A DNA stretch of 64,000 bases from the NCBI GenBank assembly GCA_910574455.1, contig CAJSYZ010000004.1, positions 620,001-684,000 on the forward strand. The letters run 5' to 3'. Positions 20,451-32,027 of this stretch are shown piece by piece. Position 1 is the first letter of the stretch. Each line of letters opens with the position of its first letter. The notes beneath the pieces were generated by a model. That model saw nothing but the letters and a program-made list of their open reading frames with translations, did not search any database and was not told where the DNA came from. The position numbers and the translations under genes are program-made. Source of the DNA: Trichaptum fuscoviolaceum. Taxonomy: Eukaryota > Basidiomycota > Agaricomycetes > Hymenochaetales > Trichaptaceae.

Positions 20451-23212
20451 ATGCACTCTAAAATCTCCAAATCGAAAGTTTCTCGATTCTTCGACATCTC
20501 CGCCGCTCACAGCAGCGATTCAGATGACGAGGTCGATTCCGAAGTAGAACGTAAAGTGTTTAATCCCTCTTACCTCCTATACCTCTCCTGACACGTACTC
20601 TCTACAAAAAGCATTCCTTCTCGATGACTATTACTTTGAAGATACGGAAAGCGCTCAACATCATTTGACCTCCCAAGAACGTCCTTTTCAAGCACAGTCG
20701 TCCTATGAGCTGGAGGAGTTAGCCGAACAATATCGCATGCACGCCTTAGCGCTATCAACACAGCTGAATCCTTTTGTACCTAATACGGACCACCCCTTAC
20801 ATCCAAAGCTCTTGCAAGTGGACACTCGTCAAATGATTGTGCTTCCCGTTAAAGTACACTTCTGATCTTTCACATTTCACTAGTGACTGACTCTTCAATA
20901 GCCACGCCATGAACTTACCTGTTGCAAACGAATCCAATTCAGCATCAACAGTGACGAATCTCTCGCCTTAGCTTCTACATCCCTTCCTGGGAGGGTATAC
21001 GTTTTATCAATGTCCCCTACAAAAGTGCAAAATGCCTGTTCCAACCTACCCGACGTGTACACGTCACGCATGTCGTTAATATCTAACGATCACCAACAAG
21101 AGATACTTTTACACATCTATAATTCATGCGACTTTTCGGACTTCTACGAAAAAGGGTCCTGGGTCACATTCAAGCACGGTCTCTATGCAAACGATCTAGG
21201 ATTTGTTGCAGAAGTGTCCAATTCTGACGACGTGCTTGTCCTAACTCTGCCCAGAATACACGACCACTCACATCACAAACGAAAACGGAAACCATTCAAT
21301 CGACCTGCACAATCCCCAATGACGAAAGAACGCATTCACGCTTTATGGAAAACAACACTTGTTTTCCACGACTCAGTTCAATACCAGAAAATTGACAAGT
21401 ACACTTTTCATTCCAGTGGCTTACTAGCTCTACGAGTAATGGGTGTTCATGCGCTTTCACAAGCTAACCCGAAGGCTGCCGACATTGTCGCGTACACGAA
21501 CTTAGGCATCGACACGAGCAGAATTAGCAACAGGGAATTCATCCGAATTGGAGACCAAGTGTCTCTTATTACTGGTCCATTCATCAATTCCTTTGCCAGC
21601 GTTCTCTCGCTCGACGGCGATCAAGCTCTACTCTCTATCTATGACGAACACGCAAAGTCGAACATATCTTCCATGGTAGATATTGCAAACCTGAAGCGCG
21701 AGTTCTCTGTCGGTTCTTCTGTTCGTGTGCAACTTGGCCCGCACTCTGGTTTCCGAGGAATGATTGTCGAATTGGACGAAAACAGCCTTCACTTGGTAGA
21801 CTCACATACAGAAGTATAACATTTCGTGCCTCTGACAATTCTCCACTTTTAACATTCTTGCCAATGTCTTCCAGGTCACTTGCAATAGCAACTTCGTCAC
21901 TATAGAATATGACACTATGCCTTCAATGCTCGTCAATCTGTTCGACATTCATGAATTACGCCGACAGCATTTGAACAAAATAGTATACCTGCCATATCCA
22001 AGAAGGAAAACAGGAAAAGTTGTTGGTTTCGACAACGATGGTTATTTCTACATCAGTATTCCTCGTCAATCGTTTCCTCTCAAACTCCCTCCTTCCGACG
22101 TCGTTTGCTCGTTCGTACAATTTCCTTAATGATGCTTAAATTCACACTCACTACACTTCAGAGAAACATATGTACGATTGAATGGCGAACCTTACTCCGA
22201 CCGCTATGAAGTCCGTACCGCACTGTCGACTTACGCTGATACACAAATCGATTTCGCAATATTTCACATAGCGTGCTCCTTAGACAATTGCGTTTCTCCA
22301 CTCTCCGGCTTTCCTTGCACGAAGTCAACGCAAGGTAATTCCTATCATTCGACTAAACAAAGGGACAAAAACTTGGAACGCGAGGTCGTTCTCGTCACTC
22401 ATCCGCTCTTTAAACGTCTCGGGGAAACTAAATACATAGACGGAAATGGCTTCGTCGCAGTCATCATCGACCACGAGATCCTTCCCAAGACTTTTCACCC
22501 TCGTTATGTTCTTTCCCTGTAAGACAATTCCACTTCACTTCCAAAACAATTCCTTACCTTCCCATTGTTTTTAAGGGCCACGTTTAAGACATACGAAGGA
22601 AAGCACATGCCGAGTCAATATAAAAAACATCTTCAGCGCATAGCTGAGAACTACGTTAAAGTTGTCGTTAAAGACCCAGACACCCCTTCGAACCCGGCAA
22701 TAACGATCCTCAATACTGCTAACAAAATGGAACTGAATAAGATTCAAGTTTCCTGGATCACAGAACCAACGTACCAAACCTTGATCCAACAATTCCACAT
22801 TTTTTTTCGATTCACTGACACCTGCTCTGAGCCCGCAGCAGTAGGGGGTCGTCTATGCTGGACAACAGAATCCACTCAACTCCGATCAATGCGAAGAACG
22901 GACAACATTGGCATCATGGACTATCAAATTTTGGTATCGTACCGCACAATAGATACCCGCGAACGATCATCATTCGTTTCACTATCCAACTTGACCAACG
23001 CGACCCCATCTTTGAAAGATCTGGCGTTTGTCTGCGAGGGTTATTGCAAGGGAGAAATTTTCAAAGTCGCGCACTTCATTCGCGACGACAGTAAGCTCAA
23101 GCATATCATAGGTGTTAAACTGTACAAGGACGGTACCTTCAAATCTTCCGCACAGCCATTTCACCTTCAATGTGTTACACGGTTAATGCCTCTTCAGAAA
23201 GGGCCACCCTAA
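20451..23212 (+). CDS. Spt5-like NGN-KOW protein (about 6 exons)
   Basis: Exons with consistent phase: 20451-20550, 20612-20853, 20902-21813, 21875 to about 22100, about 22162-22518, 22576-23212. The junction between exons 4 and 5 could not be resolved with a canonical intron. Residues beginning GRVYVLSMSPTKVQ resemble an NGN domain, followed at once by GSWVTFKHGLYANDLGFVAE, a KOW motif. Further KOW-like units are IRIGDQVSLITGPFINSFAS, VGSSVRVQLGPHSGFRGMIV and IVYLPYPRRKTGKVVGFDND. The N-terminus is acidic (DSDDEVDSEVE), as in Spt5. Spt5 is the RNA polymerase II/I elongation factor that partners Spt4. This copy lies 185 bp after the Helitron stop codon and is shorter than Spt5, so it is probably one of the transposon-associated Spt5-like genes of agaricomycetes. 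Its role is inferred only. Confidence 0.6.
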
Positions 23213-24870
23213 CCTTTTATTCACTGTCTGTACAATTCAATATCATTAGACTTTATGCTCATGTGAACACGATTGAAAAGGACGAACATAATGCAAAGAC
23301 GGAATCTCTCTTCACGAACTTCAAATCATGACATCGTCTATCCCATTACAGCCTTCTCACTAGTTCAGTGACCGTCTCAGCAAACTAAAAGAATCATGCA
23401 CATCAGTTTCGCATCTGATCCCTTTTTCCCCACTTAAATAGACAATTAATTACTTTCATTTTCTTACACTAAAGAGTTACAGCAATCACGAGAGGTAGCA
23501 AGATGCCAGTAACATTCCCTACCGTTGACCCTGCCTCGACAACGACACAGTTGGGTTTTATCAACATTAGTCAATGGCACTCACATCACCTCTAATACGT
23601 GCTTCTTATAAACGTTCCCTCGCAAAGCGCCATCACTCCTACTTTACACACACAAGCAACGTTATGGGTCGGAAAGAAGTTATGACGACGGCTGCGACAA
23701 TTCTTCACGAGCTACAGCCCGTGCGATAATTATACCCTTTTTCGCAGTCACGTGCACTCTGAAACTCAGCAAGATAAGACGATCGCTTGAGTTCAACTTC
23801 CAACTTTTCGCTCTTTGCTCAAAGACCAATGCCTTTGTAGGGCATGACCATGCAAGGTAGTCTTGAAGGTCATAACGGTAAAACATTCAATTTCAAAGCT
23901 TGTACATGAGCATGTCTGAGCGAGGCCACTTCTTGCTGTCGTATAATCTGTTATGTAGTATATAGTCAGCCTTACAACTATCTCCTCAGATGACTTCCAT
24001 TTCGATGCTTCCGACATTCTGATGCTACATTTCACGTACGTAGAGAATACATATTGATGATAATGTCCTTAATGCAGCTCTGAATTGTCGAAAACGTAGC
24101 CCCACACAATATCAAACCTGCGCCGACCTCACACATCTCGCCTTGCACCACCTAACCCTACTGTGTTGAAGCACGGTCTCATGCATGGCTGCCTTTTCCT
24201 TCATGACACAAAAGCTACAGTAGGTCTCTCCTTCTCCCACTTCACAACTCAGCTAACGCTGTCGACAGTATGTAATCCTCAGTACTCAACTTCTTTTCTC
24301 ATGGGTATAGTATAATTAAAACACACGTGCGTGACCTTTCCATTCTACACCGCCAACGGACGTCCGCCCTGTTCCTTCCTCCTGCCTATGTCCGACTTCT
24401 CATCTTCTTCGAAGGTCTATTTTTGACGGCGTCTTCTTTACGTTCCGTATAAAAGAACCTGATCTACTTCTCTTTCGCCCACATGAAATTGCCATCGTCC
24501 TCTTTCGCGCTCGTCCCACTTAAGATATGTCTACCTTTCAACGGTCTCACACTTTGACTTATCGTGTAAATGGCCTTGTGTGATAGTCTTTTGCTTAAAC
24601 ACCCTTACAAGGGTTCATATCACAAACTGAAACAATGTGGGATATGTATTCATTAAACTGCATCGCTGGCCTAGACATTTTTGGGCGCCTTTTTGTTCGA
24701 TCAATGTTCTGGAAGACACATAATAGCAGAACATCTCTAGACTAGAATCCTCGTTTACCCTTGCTTCTCCGGCAGGCTTACAAACGCGTGAGTCGCACCA
24801 TGTATTTAATGTTCCATTATTCCATGCCTCACCCTACCTTGCTTTCCCTCTTCAAAACAACTTAGCGAAA
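23213..24870. other. No gene seen
   Basis: 1.66 kb without a frame that I can link to a family. Short open frames on either strand show no motif, and there are no obvious repeats. Confidence 0.35.
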
Positions 24871-25467
24871 ATGAACATGACTCCATTTCCACACATGATT
24901 GTGCAAGACGACCACATCTTCATTCAGACTTCCGACGCAGACAGTGATCGTCATCCGATCACTTTCCTCGACCTGGAATGTATACTCACTATTCACGACG
25001 GGGTTTACTACACAATCGCGGACGACACGACTAGGAATAAATGGCTTCATAAGATTGGTGCGTTAGTTGTCCGAAGCGGACCTGGTATTGATGAAGGCAA
25101 GCATACGTCGTCTTTTCTATACCGATTTTCGTTCTCACTTTCCCTTAGATGACGATCTTCGGTACCATCTCGTGGACTTTCCCGATGGTTACGAACTCTT
25201 CACAAAATACACGACGGTCAATAAACGAGTAGCTCGCAAAGAGCACGTATTGATTGGTAAGCTACTACGAAGCAAATCGATCTCTTTTTCTGACTCGAAC
25301 CAGGATCCACTACCCGTCGGTGCAAGACATTCCAATCACCAAACGAATTTTATCTCCATTGCGAGTGGCTAGCTAGGGGCGCACCTGAGCACAAACCTTG
25401 CGAATGCTGCAAATGTTCAAAGCAATCCCAAGCTTACATTAATCAGTCCTGGACTAGATTCTTGTAA
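24871..25467 (+). CDS. Small protein resembling the N-terminal domain of silencing factor Clr2
   Basis: Predicted CDS join(24871..25084,25149..25256,25373..25467), 138 residues. The first intron (64 bp, GT-AG) restores the frame exactly between VVRSGP and DDDLRYHLVDFPDGYELF. The second intron (116 bp, GTAAGC...TAG) joins HVLIG to ARGAPEHKPCECCKCSKQ. The pattern PxGY-L...RKEHVLIG followed by a GAP...C-x-C-C-x-C cluster is like the N-terminal zinc-binding domain of Clr2, a subunit of the SHREC heterochromatin-silencing complex in fission yeast. That domain normally has an LYGHP motif, which is only weakly matched here (VLIG). Resemblance was judged by eye. Alternative: an unrelated repeat-associated protein. 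It may be a domain-only copy, since a full Clr2 is much longer. Confidence 0.4.
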
Positions 25468-27030
25468 ATCGCTTCCATCTTCTGCACTTCTGGCATTGAG
25501 AGGTAGTCAAGAGGCGAGCGGATGGTAATGCAGCGACGCGCGTACACAAGTCCTGAGCGGCCCCATTACACCCGAAGTTTATTTAATCTCTTTCCTCAGA
25601 AAAATTGGTTCTCGCACTGTTAACCATCGTCTTGTTTTCCTATAATTTGTAACTACTTTCGTTTCTCAACTCTGCTTATTCCTCTTTGCAAAAAGGATGA
25701 CAGTCGGCGAGAAAAGAGAAGATTTGGAAGTAAAGAGAGCCCGGAGCTCGGGACACTCCGACGAGAAATTCCGAGCCTGTCGTCATCAGCTCGCAACAGA
25801 ATCAGCCAATCAATGAGCAGCGATCCTCGGCCGGATGACGCCATTCGCAGACCGACCGTGCCGCCTTACTTCATTTGCCTTCTCGGCACGTCGGCAGCGA
25901 TTTCACGTAACGGCTTCTTCTTTTCTTTCTTTCTCCCGACTGTCATGCTTTTTGCAAAGAAGAATAAAGTACTCCTACATTTCCTTCTCAGTCTCGATCA
26001 GCTTGTCTCCGCCACCAATGTCTGTGCAAAACACGTGCCCGGTTGTGAATGCAATATTCTAAACGTCCCTACATAATATCAGCTCATAAGCTTAAAGATA
26101 ATCGAGATACTTTATACAACTGCTCACTCGAGCTTTATCTTGCTCCTCGTACACATGGCTATCATTAGATTCGAAAATAGTGGCATCCTCGTATCGCGAG
26201 TCTGTTCGTTAGGTGTCCTTTTCCACTCAACAATCTGTGCTCAAGACAATATGGACTCCTCTAGTTCCATGAATACATTGGAAGGCAAACGCAAACTTGG
26301 AGTCAGTTAGAGATCAAACTAGATATGACAATGTGCCAAGTGCCATTGATGATGCTTGACATTTGAAGTATTCCAGCGTCTTCAAGCTGAAACGAGTCTG
26401 TTGAAGGGCAGTCCGAGGATGAGAACGATTGGTTCTTGTCCTTCAAAGTAAACAGTCGCCGAGAATACAATCCGAGAATGCATAGTAACAGAACCGAGTG
26501 AAACCGAAGCCAGGTCAGTGTTACATTACACTTAGGCCTCCCTGCACGCTCACCTCTTGAAGCAAGTGCTTCAGGTGATCGAGCTTCTTGGCAAAAAAAC
26601 TGCAGATGATGAGGTGCTGTTTCGTGGTATCAAAGTCTCCGAGCAAGAACGCAAATGGCTCAAGAATGAGAAATGTCAGTGGGAGGCGGCGCAGATAAAA
26701 CACAGCACCTTCCGAACCGGCGTGCTAGACAAGGAGCAATCTGTCGACGATTGCGAATATGGCTTTGACGAAAGGCAGACGAACCACTTTCTTCTACTGG
26801 ACACAATGAGTATTTCTACTTCTGCAGTGCTTTCACTTTCTTTTCCAGTTCAGTTTGCTACCGAGCGGACTCCGAAAAGGAAAGAGAGAAAGAAAGGATT
26901 GCGAAGCTCACCAGGAACAGCATCTTGTCTCGGACCGGATACAACTCCGATTGCACACCTGTTAGCCACTCACCCGAGACACTGGAGGTTTCCTTAATTA
27001 CTTGACTTTTCGGCCCTAACAGCAGACCCT
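25468..27030. other. Mostly non-coding; possible exon at 26557-26810
   Basis: The frame from 26557 (MKQVLQVIELLGKKTADDEV...) is hydrophilic, has even codon use for about 85 residues and could be an exon of an unrecognised gene, but no neighbouring exon could be joined to it. The motif TTGTGAATGCAATATTCT at about 26043 repeats one at about 11749. Nothing else is supported. Confidence 0.3.
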
Positions 27031-28014
27031 ATGAGATCTACCCACATGTCTCGAAACAAAGCTCTAACAGTATTCGCCCATGCTGATGTCTCCTCCATCA
27101 TATACAGCTACGGCTCAACGGCTGACATGGTTCTCATATCGCGAGTCTCAACGGCTATTCATTACGGATTGAAAGACCGAGTTCGTGATCGTCTCGCACA
27201 ACATCTGGCGCGCTGGGTACCGAACGGCAGTCTCATGCACGACATGCGAGAGACTACTCTCTCCATATTCGACCAGTCATCCTACACATTTCTCTACGGA
27301 CAACCCTACATTGTACAAAACTTGACAACCCTTTACCTCGTGTGCATTCCCTCGGAGACTAATCGGATCGCAGACTCCTTTCTTCAGAACGGATATCAGC
27401 AACTGCCGCCCTTGTCAGCCAGCAGACAGATACACCATTTGTCTCTAAACAAATTCATTTCCGCTCCAGCAGTGATGATGAAGGGAACACTCAAAATAGC
27501 GTTAGTCTCCACTCTCACTAACTCTATCCCTCAAGCGGCTCTTGGATGCGTGACGACAGCATTCATGAACATCATTGGTCCAAGTTCATTTTGGTCCGCG
27601 TACCGAACCGGTCCTGCGGGCAGGCAAAGCTACCAAAACCCGTCATACCACCTCGACCCGTGTCCACAAAACTTTCCAGTAAAGATCAATCACTCACACA
27701 AGATATGCAAGGAATGCGACATTCAGAACCACTTATTGATCTGGAGAACATTGGTGGAACGGCCTCACCTCACACTTTGCTACTCGCATCCCGACTGCCC
27801 ACAGACCCTCCGATCATCCGATGATAAACACTGCCCCTTCATGTACTTCGGCAGAGACCACCACAAAGTCACTAGAAAGGAAGTTCGCTCGCAGAGGTCT
27901 AGAAAAACGTTGCCCGTCATATGGCGCATGGGAGGTGAATGTTACGCACACACAGTCCGAATGACTCCCATTTCCTTACCCGTTCCTGATCTCGACAAAC
28001 CCTTGTATGACTAG
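27031..28014 (+). CDS. Hypothetical protein, 327 residues
   Basis: A single intronless frame of 328 codons starting MRSTHMSRNKALTVFAHADV. The N-terminal stretch SSIIYSYGSTADMVLISRVS looks a little like the start of fungal F-box-type proteins, but the F-box consensus is not convincing. The C-terminal half has several Cys and His residues (KICKECDIQNHL, CYSHPDCPQTL, CPFMYFGRDHH) that could bind metal. I do not recognise a family. It lies between the Clr2-like gene and a minus-strand gene of unknown function. Frame length and Cys/His clustering favour a real gene. Confidence 0.45.
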   Translation: MRSTHMSRNKALTVFAHADVSSIIYSYGSTADMVLISRVSTAIHYGLKDRVRDRLAQHLARWVPNGSLMHDMRETTLSIFDQSSYTFLYGQPYIVQNLTTLYLVCIPSETNRIADSFLQNGYQQLPPLSASRQIHHLSLNKFISAPAVMMKGTLKIALVSTLTNSIPQAALGCVTTAFMNIIGPSSFWSAYRTGPAGRQSYQNPSYHLDPCPQNFPVKINHSHKICKECDIQNHLLIWRTLVERPHLTLCYSHPDCPQTLRSSDDKHCPFMYFGRDHHKVTRKEVRSQRSRKTLPVIWRMGGECYAHTVRMTPISLPVPDLDKPLYD

Positions 28015-29126
28015 TCATAGAAATGCTACAGATGCAAACTGTTCACATTCTGTATATTATTTACTACTCTCTCGCCACGGACTCACGACGATCGTTTTCT
28101 CCTTGTAATACAGTTCTCCAAATAAAACTTGCTACGGATTTGCATGTATCATCAGGCAAAAACGAACGACCCTTACTATAACCGGTTAATCCTATCATTC
28201 CACAGCACTCCCAACCGTATCTCTGCACAAACGCTCTTCTAACCATCGACTCCGACACAAACACCCGCTCTCCTAACCATCGACTCCGACACAAACCCCT
28301 GTCTCCGGTGCTCTCCAACTCGACATTCCGATCTTTCCCTTCCCTAACCGTACTCTGCGTGACTCTTTCAAAGACGTTCTACATTTGAAAAACATCCCCC
28401 CCCTCTCAGCACGCTCCGAGAAACAAGACGAAGACAAGAATAGAGAAAAGATTAACGATAAAAAGGTTAATACCTTCAACTATTTATACTCGTTATTCAA
28501 ATTCAACTAGACTTCTCTTACAAACCAAAACTCACCCCTTCCGACATTCGAGCACTTGCGCTCCCTAAAAGAAGAAACCCGGGCAGTACGTACCCTTTCT
28601 CCATCTTGCTCCATCTATAAGGAAGTCAGACACTTAAACGCTTTCCTGCCAGGTTGCAATCCTCTCACCCACGAATCACACCATTGTCATAAATTATTCC
28701 CGTCATGTATCATCGTCCTGTTTATTGTAAAGCATGCCACTGCCTTTCTGTACATTTCCCGAATCGCAATCCCTTGTCGTCTCGCGTATAGCCTACTTCA
28801 TCTGCCGTGAGAGCGCATTGTAAAGACATTTCAGCTATCGACAATGATTGGAACCTAATGTTCGCAGGCCTCCTTTTCTCGAACTCAGTGGCAGCCATGC
28901 GCATCTTATCCAAACCATTAAACGTAGGTACATCGGACATTTGTTGAGCCACTTTGCCACTGACCTCGTTTCGACCATTCAAAGACCTTATAAATAGAGC
29001 GGAATTAATCTTCTTCACACCACTGGTTAAACTTAAGCCGTCAAAGACATCCGTGATAAAACTATGAATGCTATCACTCAAAAGCAGAATAAGAATAGCA
29101 CATTGCATTTAGTCAATTACTACACT
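28015..29126. other. No supported gene; 34-bp tandem direct repeat
   Basis: Two adjacent copies of a unit containing CTAACCATCGACTCCGACAC start near 28232 and 28266 (period 34 bp). Open frames in this stretch show no family features. The right end is the 3' flank of the minus-strand gene that stops at 29127. Confidence 0.35.
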
Positions 29127-30619
29127 TCAAATATCCATTGGCATTTCCACCGCGGCTTCCACGGTTGCCTCCCCAGAGGACCCAGGCGTGTCACGAAGCC
29201 GTACGACACTCGTTAGCCCTCCTATCTCCAACAACTTCACGGCCTTGTCGCTAGCATCACCTGAAAAGCGATTAGAACACATCTACAGAATGCGACAGAA
29301 CATTACCTTTCCGAACAAACTCATATTTTCTCTTCTTAGGCAATCCAGAATCTTTATTCTCGTTTCTTTTCCTTCCACTGAAATTGACCATAGCCCTCAT
29401 TAATTCCTACACCAGATATGAGTTATTAATGACACTACGGACGACGGAATTCACTTACGACGTTTCCCGTACGGTCAAGCAAGGTCATACCGCTAAGGTG
29501 ATGCACAAATAGGCGCTTTCCCCCTCTCAAATGAATCCCTCGAAAGCAGACTTGAACATCCACGAGATGACAGTGCCGGAAAAGTTTCGGATCAATCGAA
29601 CTGCATGTTACGCCTGTAGTGTTCGCACTACGCTGCATGTAAGCTACCTCGTTTACCTCCGTATAAGTATACTCCCCTTTCCGGACATTCTCAAGGCAGC
29701 TCCTGACATATTTCGGGATCTCCGCGGAAACCGTGTCCTCTCGCCTTTTGCTCACAAGAGGTGCGCTCGCAAGGAAATTCTTCTCGGATCCCGAGTGACG
29801 AACAGGGTCATAGTCTAGCATCTCGCCCTCCGAACACTGAGACTCCATCCACTGGTAGATATTACGACAAGCGTCTTGAACACCGGGGAAGGAAGTCGTT
29901 GCTCCAGAAATTACCACCCGTTGATGCACAGATCCCACGTTCTCAGCCATCCTGAGCAAAGAAATTGTTATCGAAACCGCATAAAGGATGATAACGTGCT
30001 CTTACCTGCCACTCAACCTCCCTGACGGGAGCCAGTATTGAGAGATATATCCCGTGATCGCGAAACAGGCTTCCGTACCATCGTCGCGATTCACTACGTA
30101 CAATGTTCCATTCTCTCCTTCCTTCAGCGAAAAGTGATTCTCGAACGACTGTAGGCCAGCCGCCCATAACAGAAGTTTACAAGGCACATCGGCTCTAGAT
30201 TCTTCGACATCATCAAGTCGAGCAACTACATAGAGCAAGTTAGTATAAGACAATTCATAAAGTAATGCGACTCGCCCTGATCGTTGCGCGCTATGACGCT
30301 ATCTATCAATTCTTGAGACGTAGGCACCATGATAGCGTAGGATGAACACAATAGCGTACATTTCCGTACACTTCTCTCATTAAATACATATCTCTACCTT
30401 GGAAGTCCATCGCAAATGATACGCATAACACCCTCTTCCCGAGACAAGAGTAGGTCCGTGCTTCCTACCTACGTCTAACGGCAAATCTAGATGTTCTTCA
30501 ACTTCGGTCCGGATACACACTCCCCTGACTCCGACCTCTAACAACTGTCTCGGAATGCAAGTGCATACGACGAATCGCATGAACAACTTCTCTTTAACGC
30601 CCAATATACCATTACTCAT
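29127..30619 (-). CDS. Uncharacterised nuclear-type protein, multi-exon
   Basis: Consistent minus-strand exons: complement(join(29127..29260,29307..29406,29459..29951,30006..30225,30276..30330)), 333 residues if translation starts at the ATG at 30330. The intron 30226-30275 has a GC donor (GC-AG); the others are GT-AG. Phases agree through all joins. An upstream exon at 30397-30619 (ending CYAYHLRWTSK) probably belongs to the same gene, but its splice to the next exon is unclear. Features: LYVVNRDDGTEACFAITGYI in the middle, and a basic cluster LPKKRKYEF near the C-terminus that looks like a nuclear localisation signal. I recognise this as resembling a repeated basidiomycete family of unknown role, from general recall only. 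Confidence 0.5.
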
Positions 30620-32027
30620 TCCTCCGAGCTGTTTTCCGACCTAACGCGCTTACAATAGCATTAGATTGTAGTTCGAGCACTGGAGCACAACAACCCATCA
30701 TCCGGGTTTGTCCCCAATCGGTCTCCGCGCTCACTTTTTCCCCTCAAAATCTTGCCCTTTTGCAATGACCTTCTCCCGAACTTGTGCGATAAATTTGCGT
30801 TGTCGCGCCTACTCAGACGCCGTGCAATGCCTAGATCTACCTTTCAGAAGCCCAGGCCACACTCCGTCAACATAAATCCGTTCGATACCGATCTCTACCT
30901 GCATCTCCTGAATCACACTCTCGATTGATCATTTCGTTCGGATCTGTCTTACTCCTGCGTATACTCTTTGCGACAAATCGGCCCCTATAATACAATTACA
31001 AGCCTACTCAGACGCCGTGCAATGCCTAGATCTAACTTTCAGAAGCCCAGGCCACACTCCGTCAACATAAATCCGTTCGATACCGATCTCTACCTGCATC
31101 TCCTGAATCACACTCTCGATTGATCATTTCCTTCGGATCTGTCTTACTCCTGCGTATACTCTTTGCGACAAATCGGCCCCTATAATACAATTACAAACTC
31201 GCTCAAGCACCGACTCACTACGCTCTTCGTCCGTGTTCGCGCACATTTCTTGTCCGCAGACAGTTCCGGCATGGACTCCTGTTCTCCTACCAAGCTGTTC
31301 TCGGCAACTTCACAGACAATTCTACATTTTCGCTCTCCCGCGCATCCCGTGCGGTACCTGCATCATAAGTTTAAAGTGCCTAGCCCGCACTCCCTTCCCG
31401 CTCGTGAATAATTTTGGACACACCTCTAGACCGAACATTTTTTTTCCTATTTGCACCTTCTTTCCAAGCAATCGGACATAACAAACTGAGTACATCCTCG
31501 CTCGACATCTCACGCACAACAGCTCCTCATGCGCGTTCGCGCTCATTTCTTATCCGCCTACACTGCTTCGGGTCTGTCTCATGTCTCACTCACTGAACGG
31601 TTCTTTCCAACTTCAACGACGTTTACGAACCTCCACTCTCCGCCAGTCAGCGTGAAGTGCCTGGATCCGACCTTTTAGAAGCCCAGTCCACACTTACTCA
31701 ACATCATAAACGTCGAAAACCGATCTTTTCCGACGACTCCTGAAAAAATCTGTCGATCACTCACGTTCTCTGTATCTTCCCGAGCTCCTAACTGATGGAG
31801 AAACTATTATTCCTCAGTTACCCGTTCACTAAGCCTGTACCCGTGCTCGAGAACGCCGGACTACACGCGTAACTCTGCAGAGCTCTCGACTTTCACACAA
31901 TTTTCTTTTCCAGAGAGGTTGTGAACACCGCGACACATAAAAGACCGGTCAATTTCACTAGACCCCCCTCAGACAGTCCTTCACTTCCCTCTTTCTTCGC
32001 TCAACACCAACCCCTCACTTCTGTCAT
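30620..32027. other. Non-coding, with a 195-bp tandem duplication
   Basis: No gene supported. It contains the duplication at 30807-31196 and a more diverged related segment near 31650-31760, which shares the order of motifs such as GAAGCCCAG-CCACACT and GATCACTC. It could hold promoter or leader sequence for the gene starting at 32028. Confidence 0.4.
30807..31196. repeat. Tandem direct duplication, two copies of about 195 bp
   Basis: Copies at about 30807-31001 and 31002-31196 are nearly identical; the eye finds only single-base differences such as CTACC/CTAAC. Both end in TACAATTACAA. They look like a recent unequal-crossover or slippage duplication. Confidence 0.85.
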
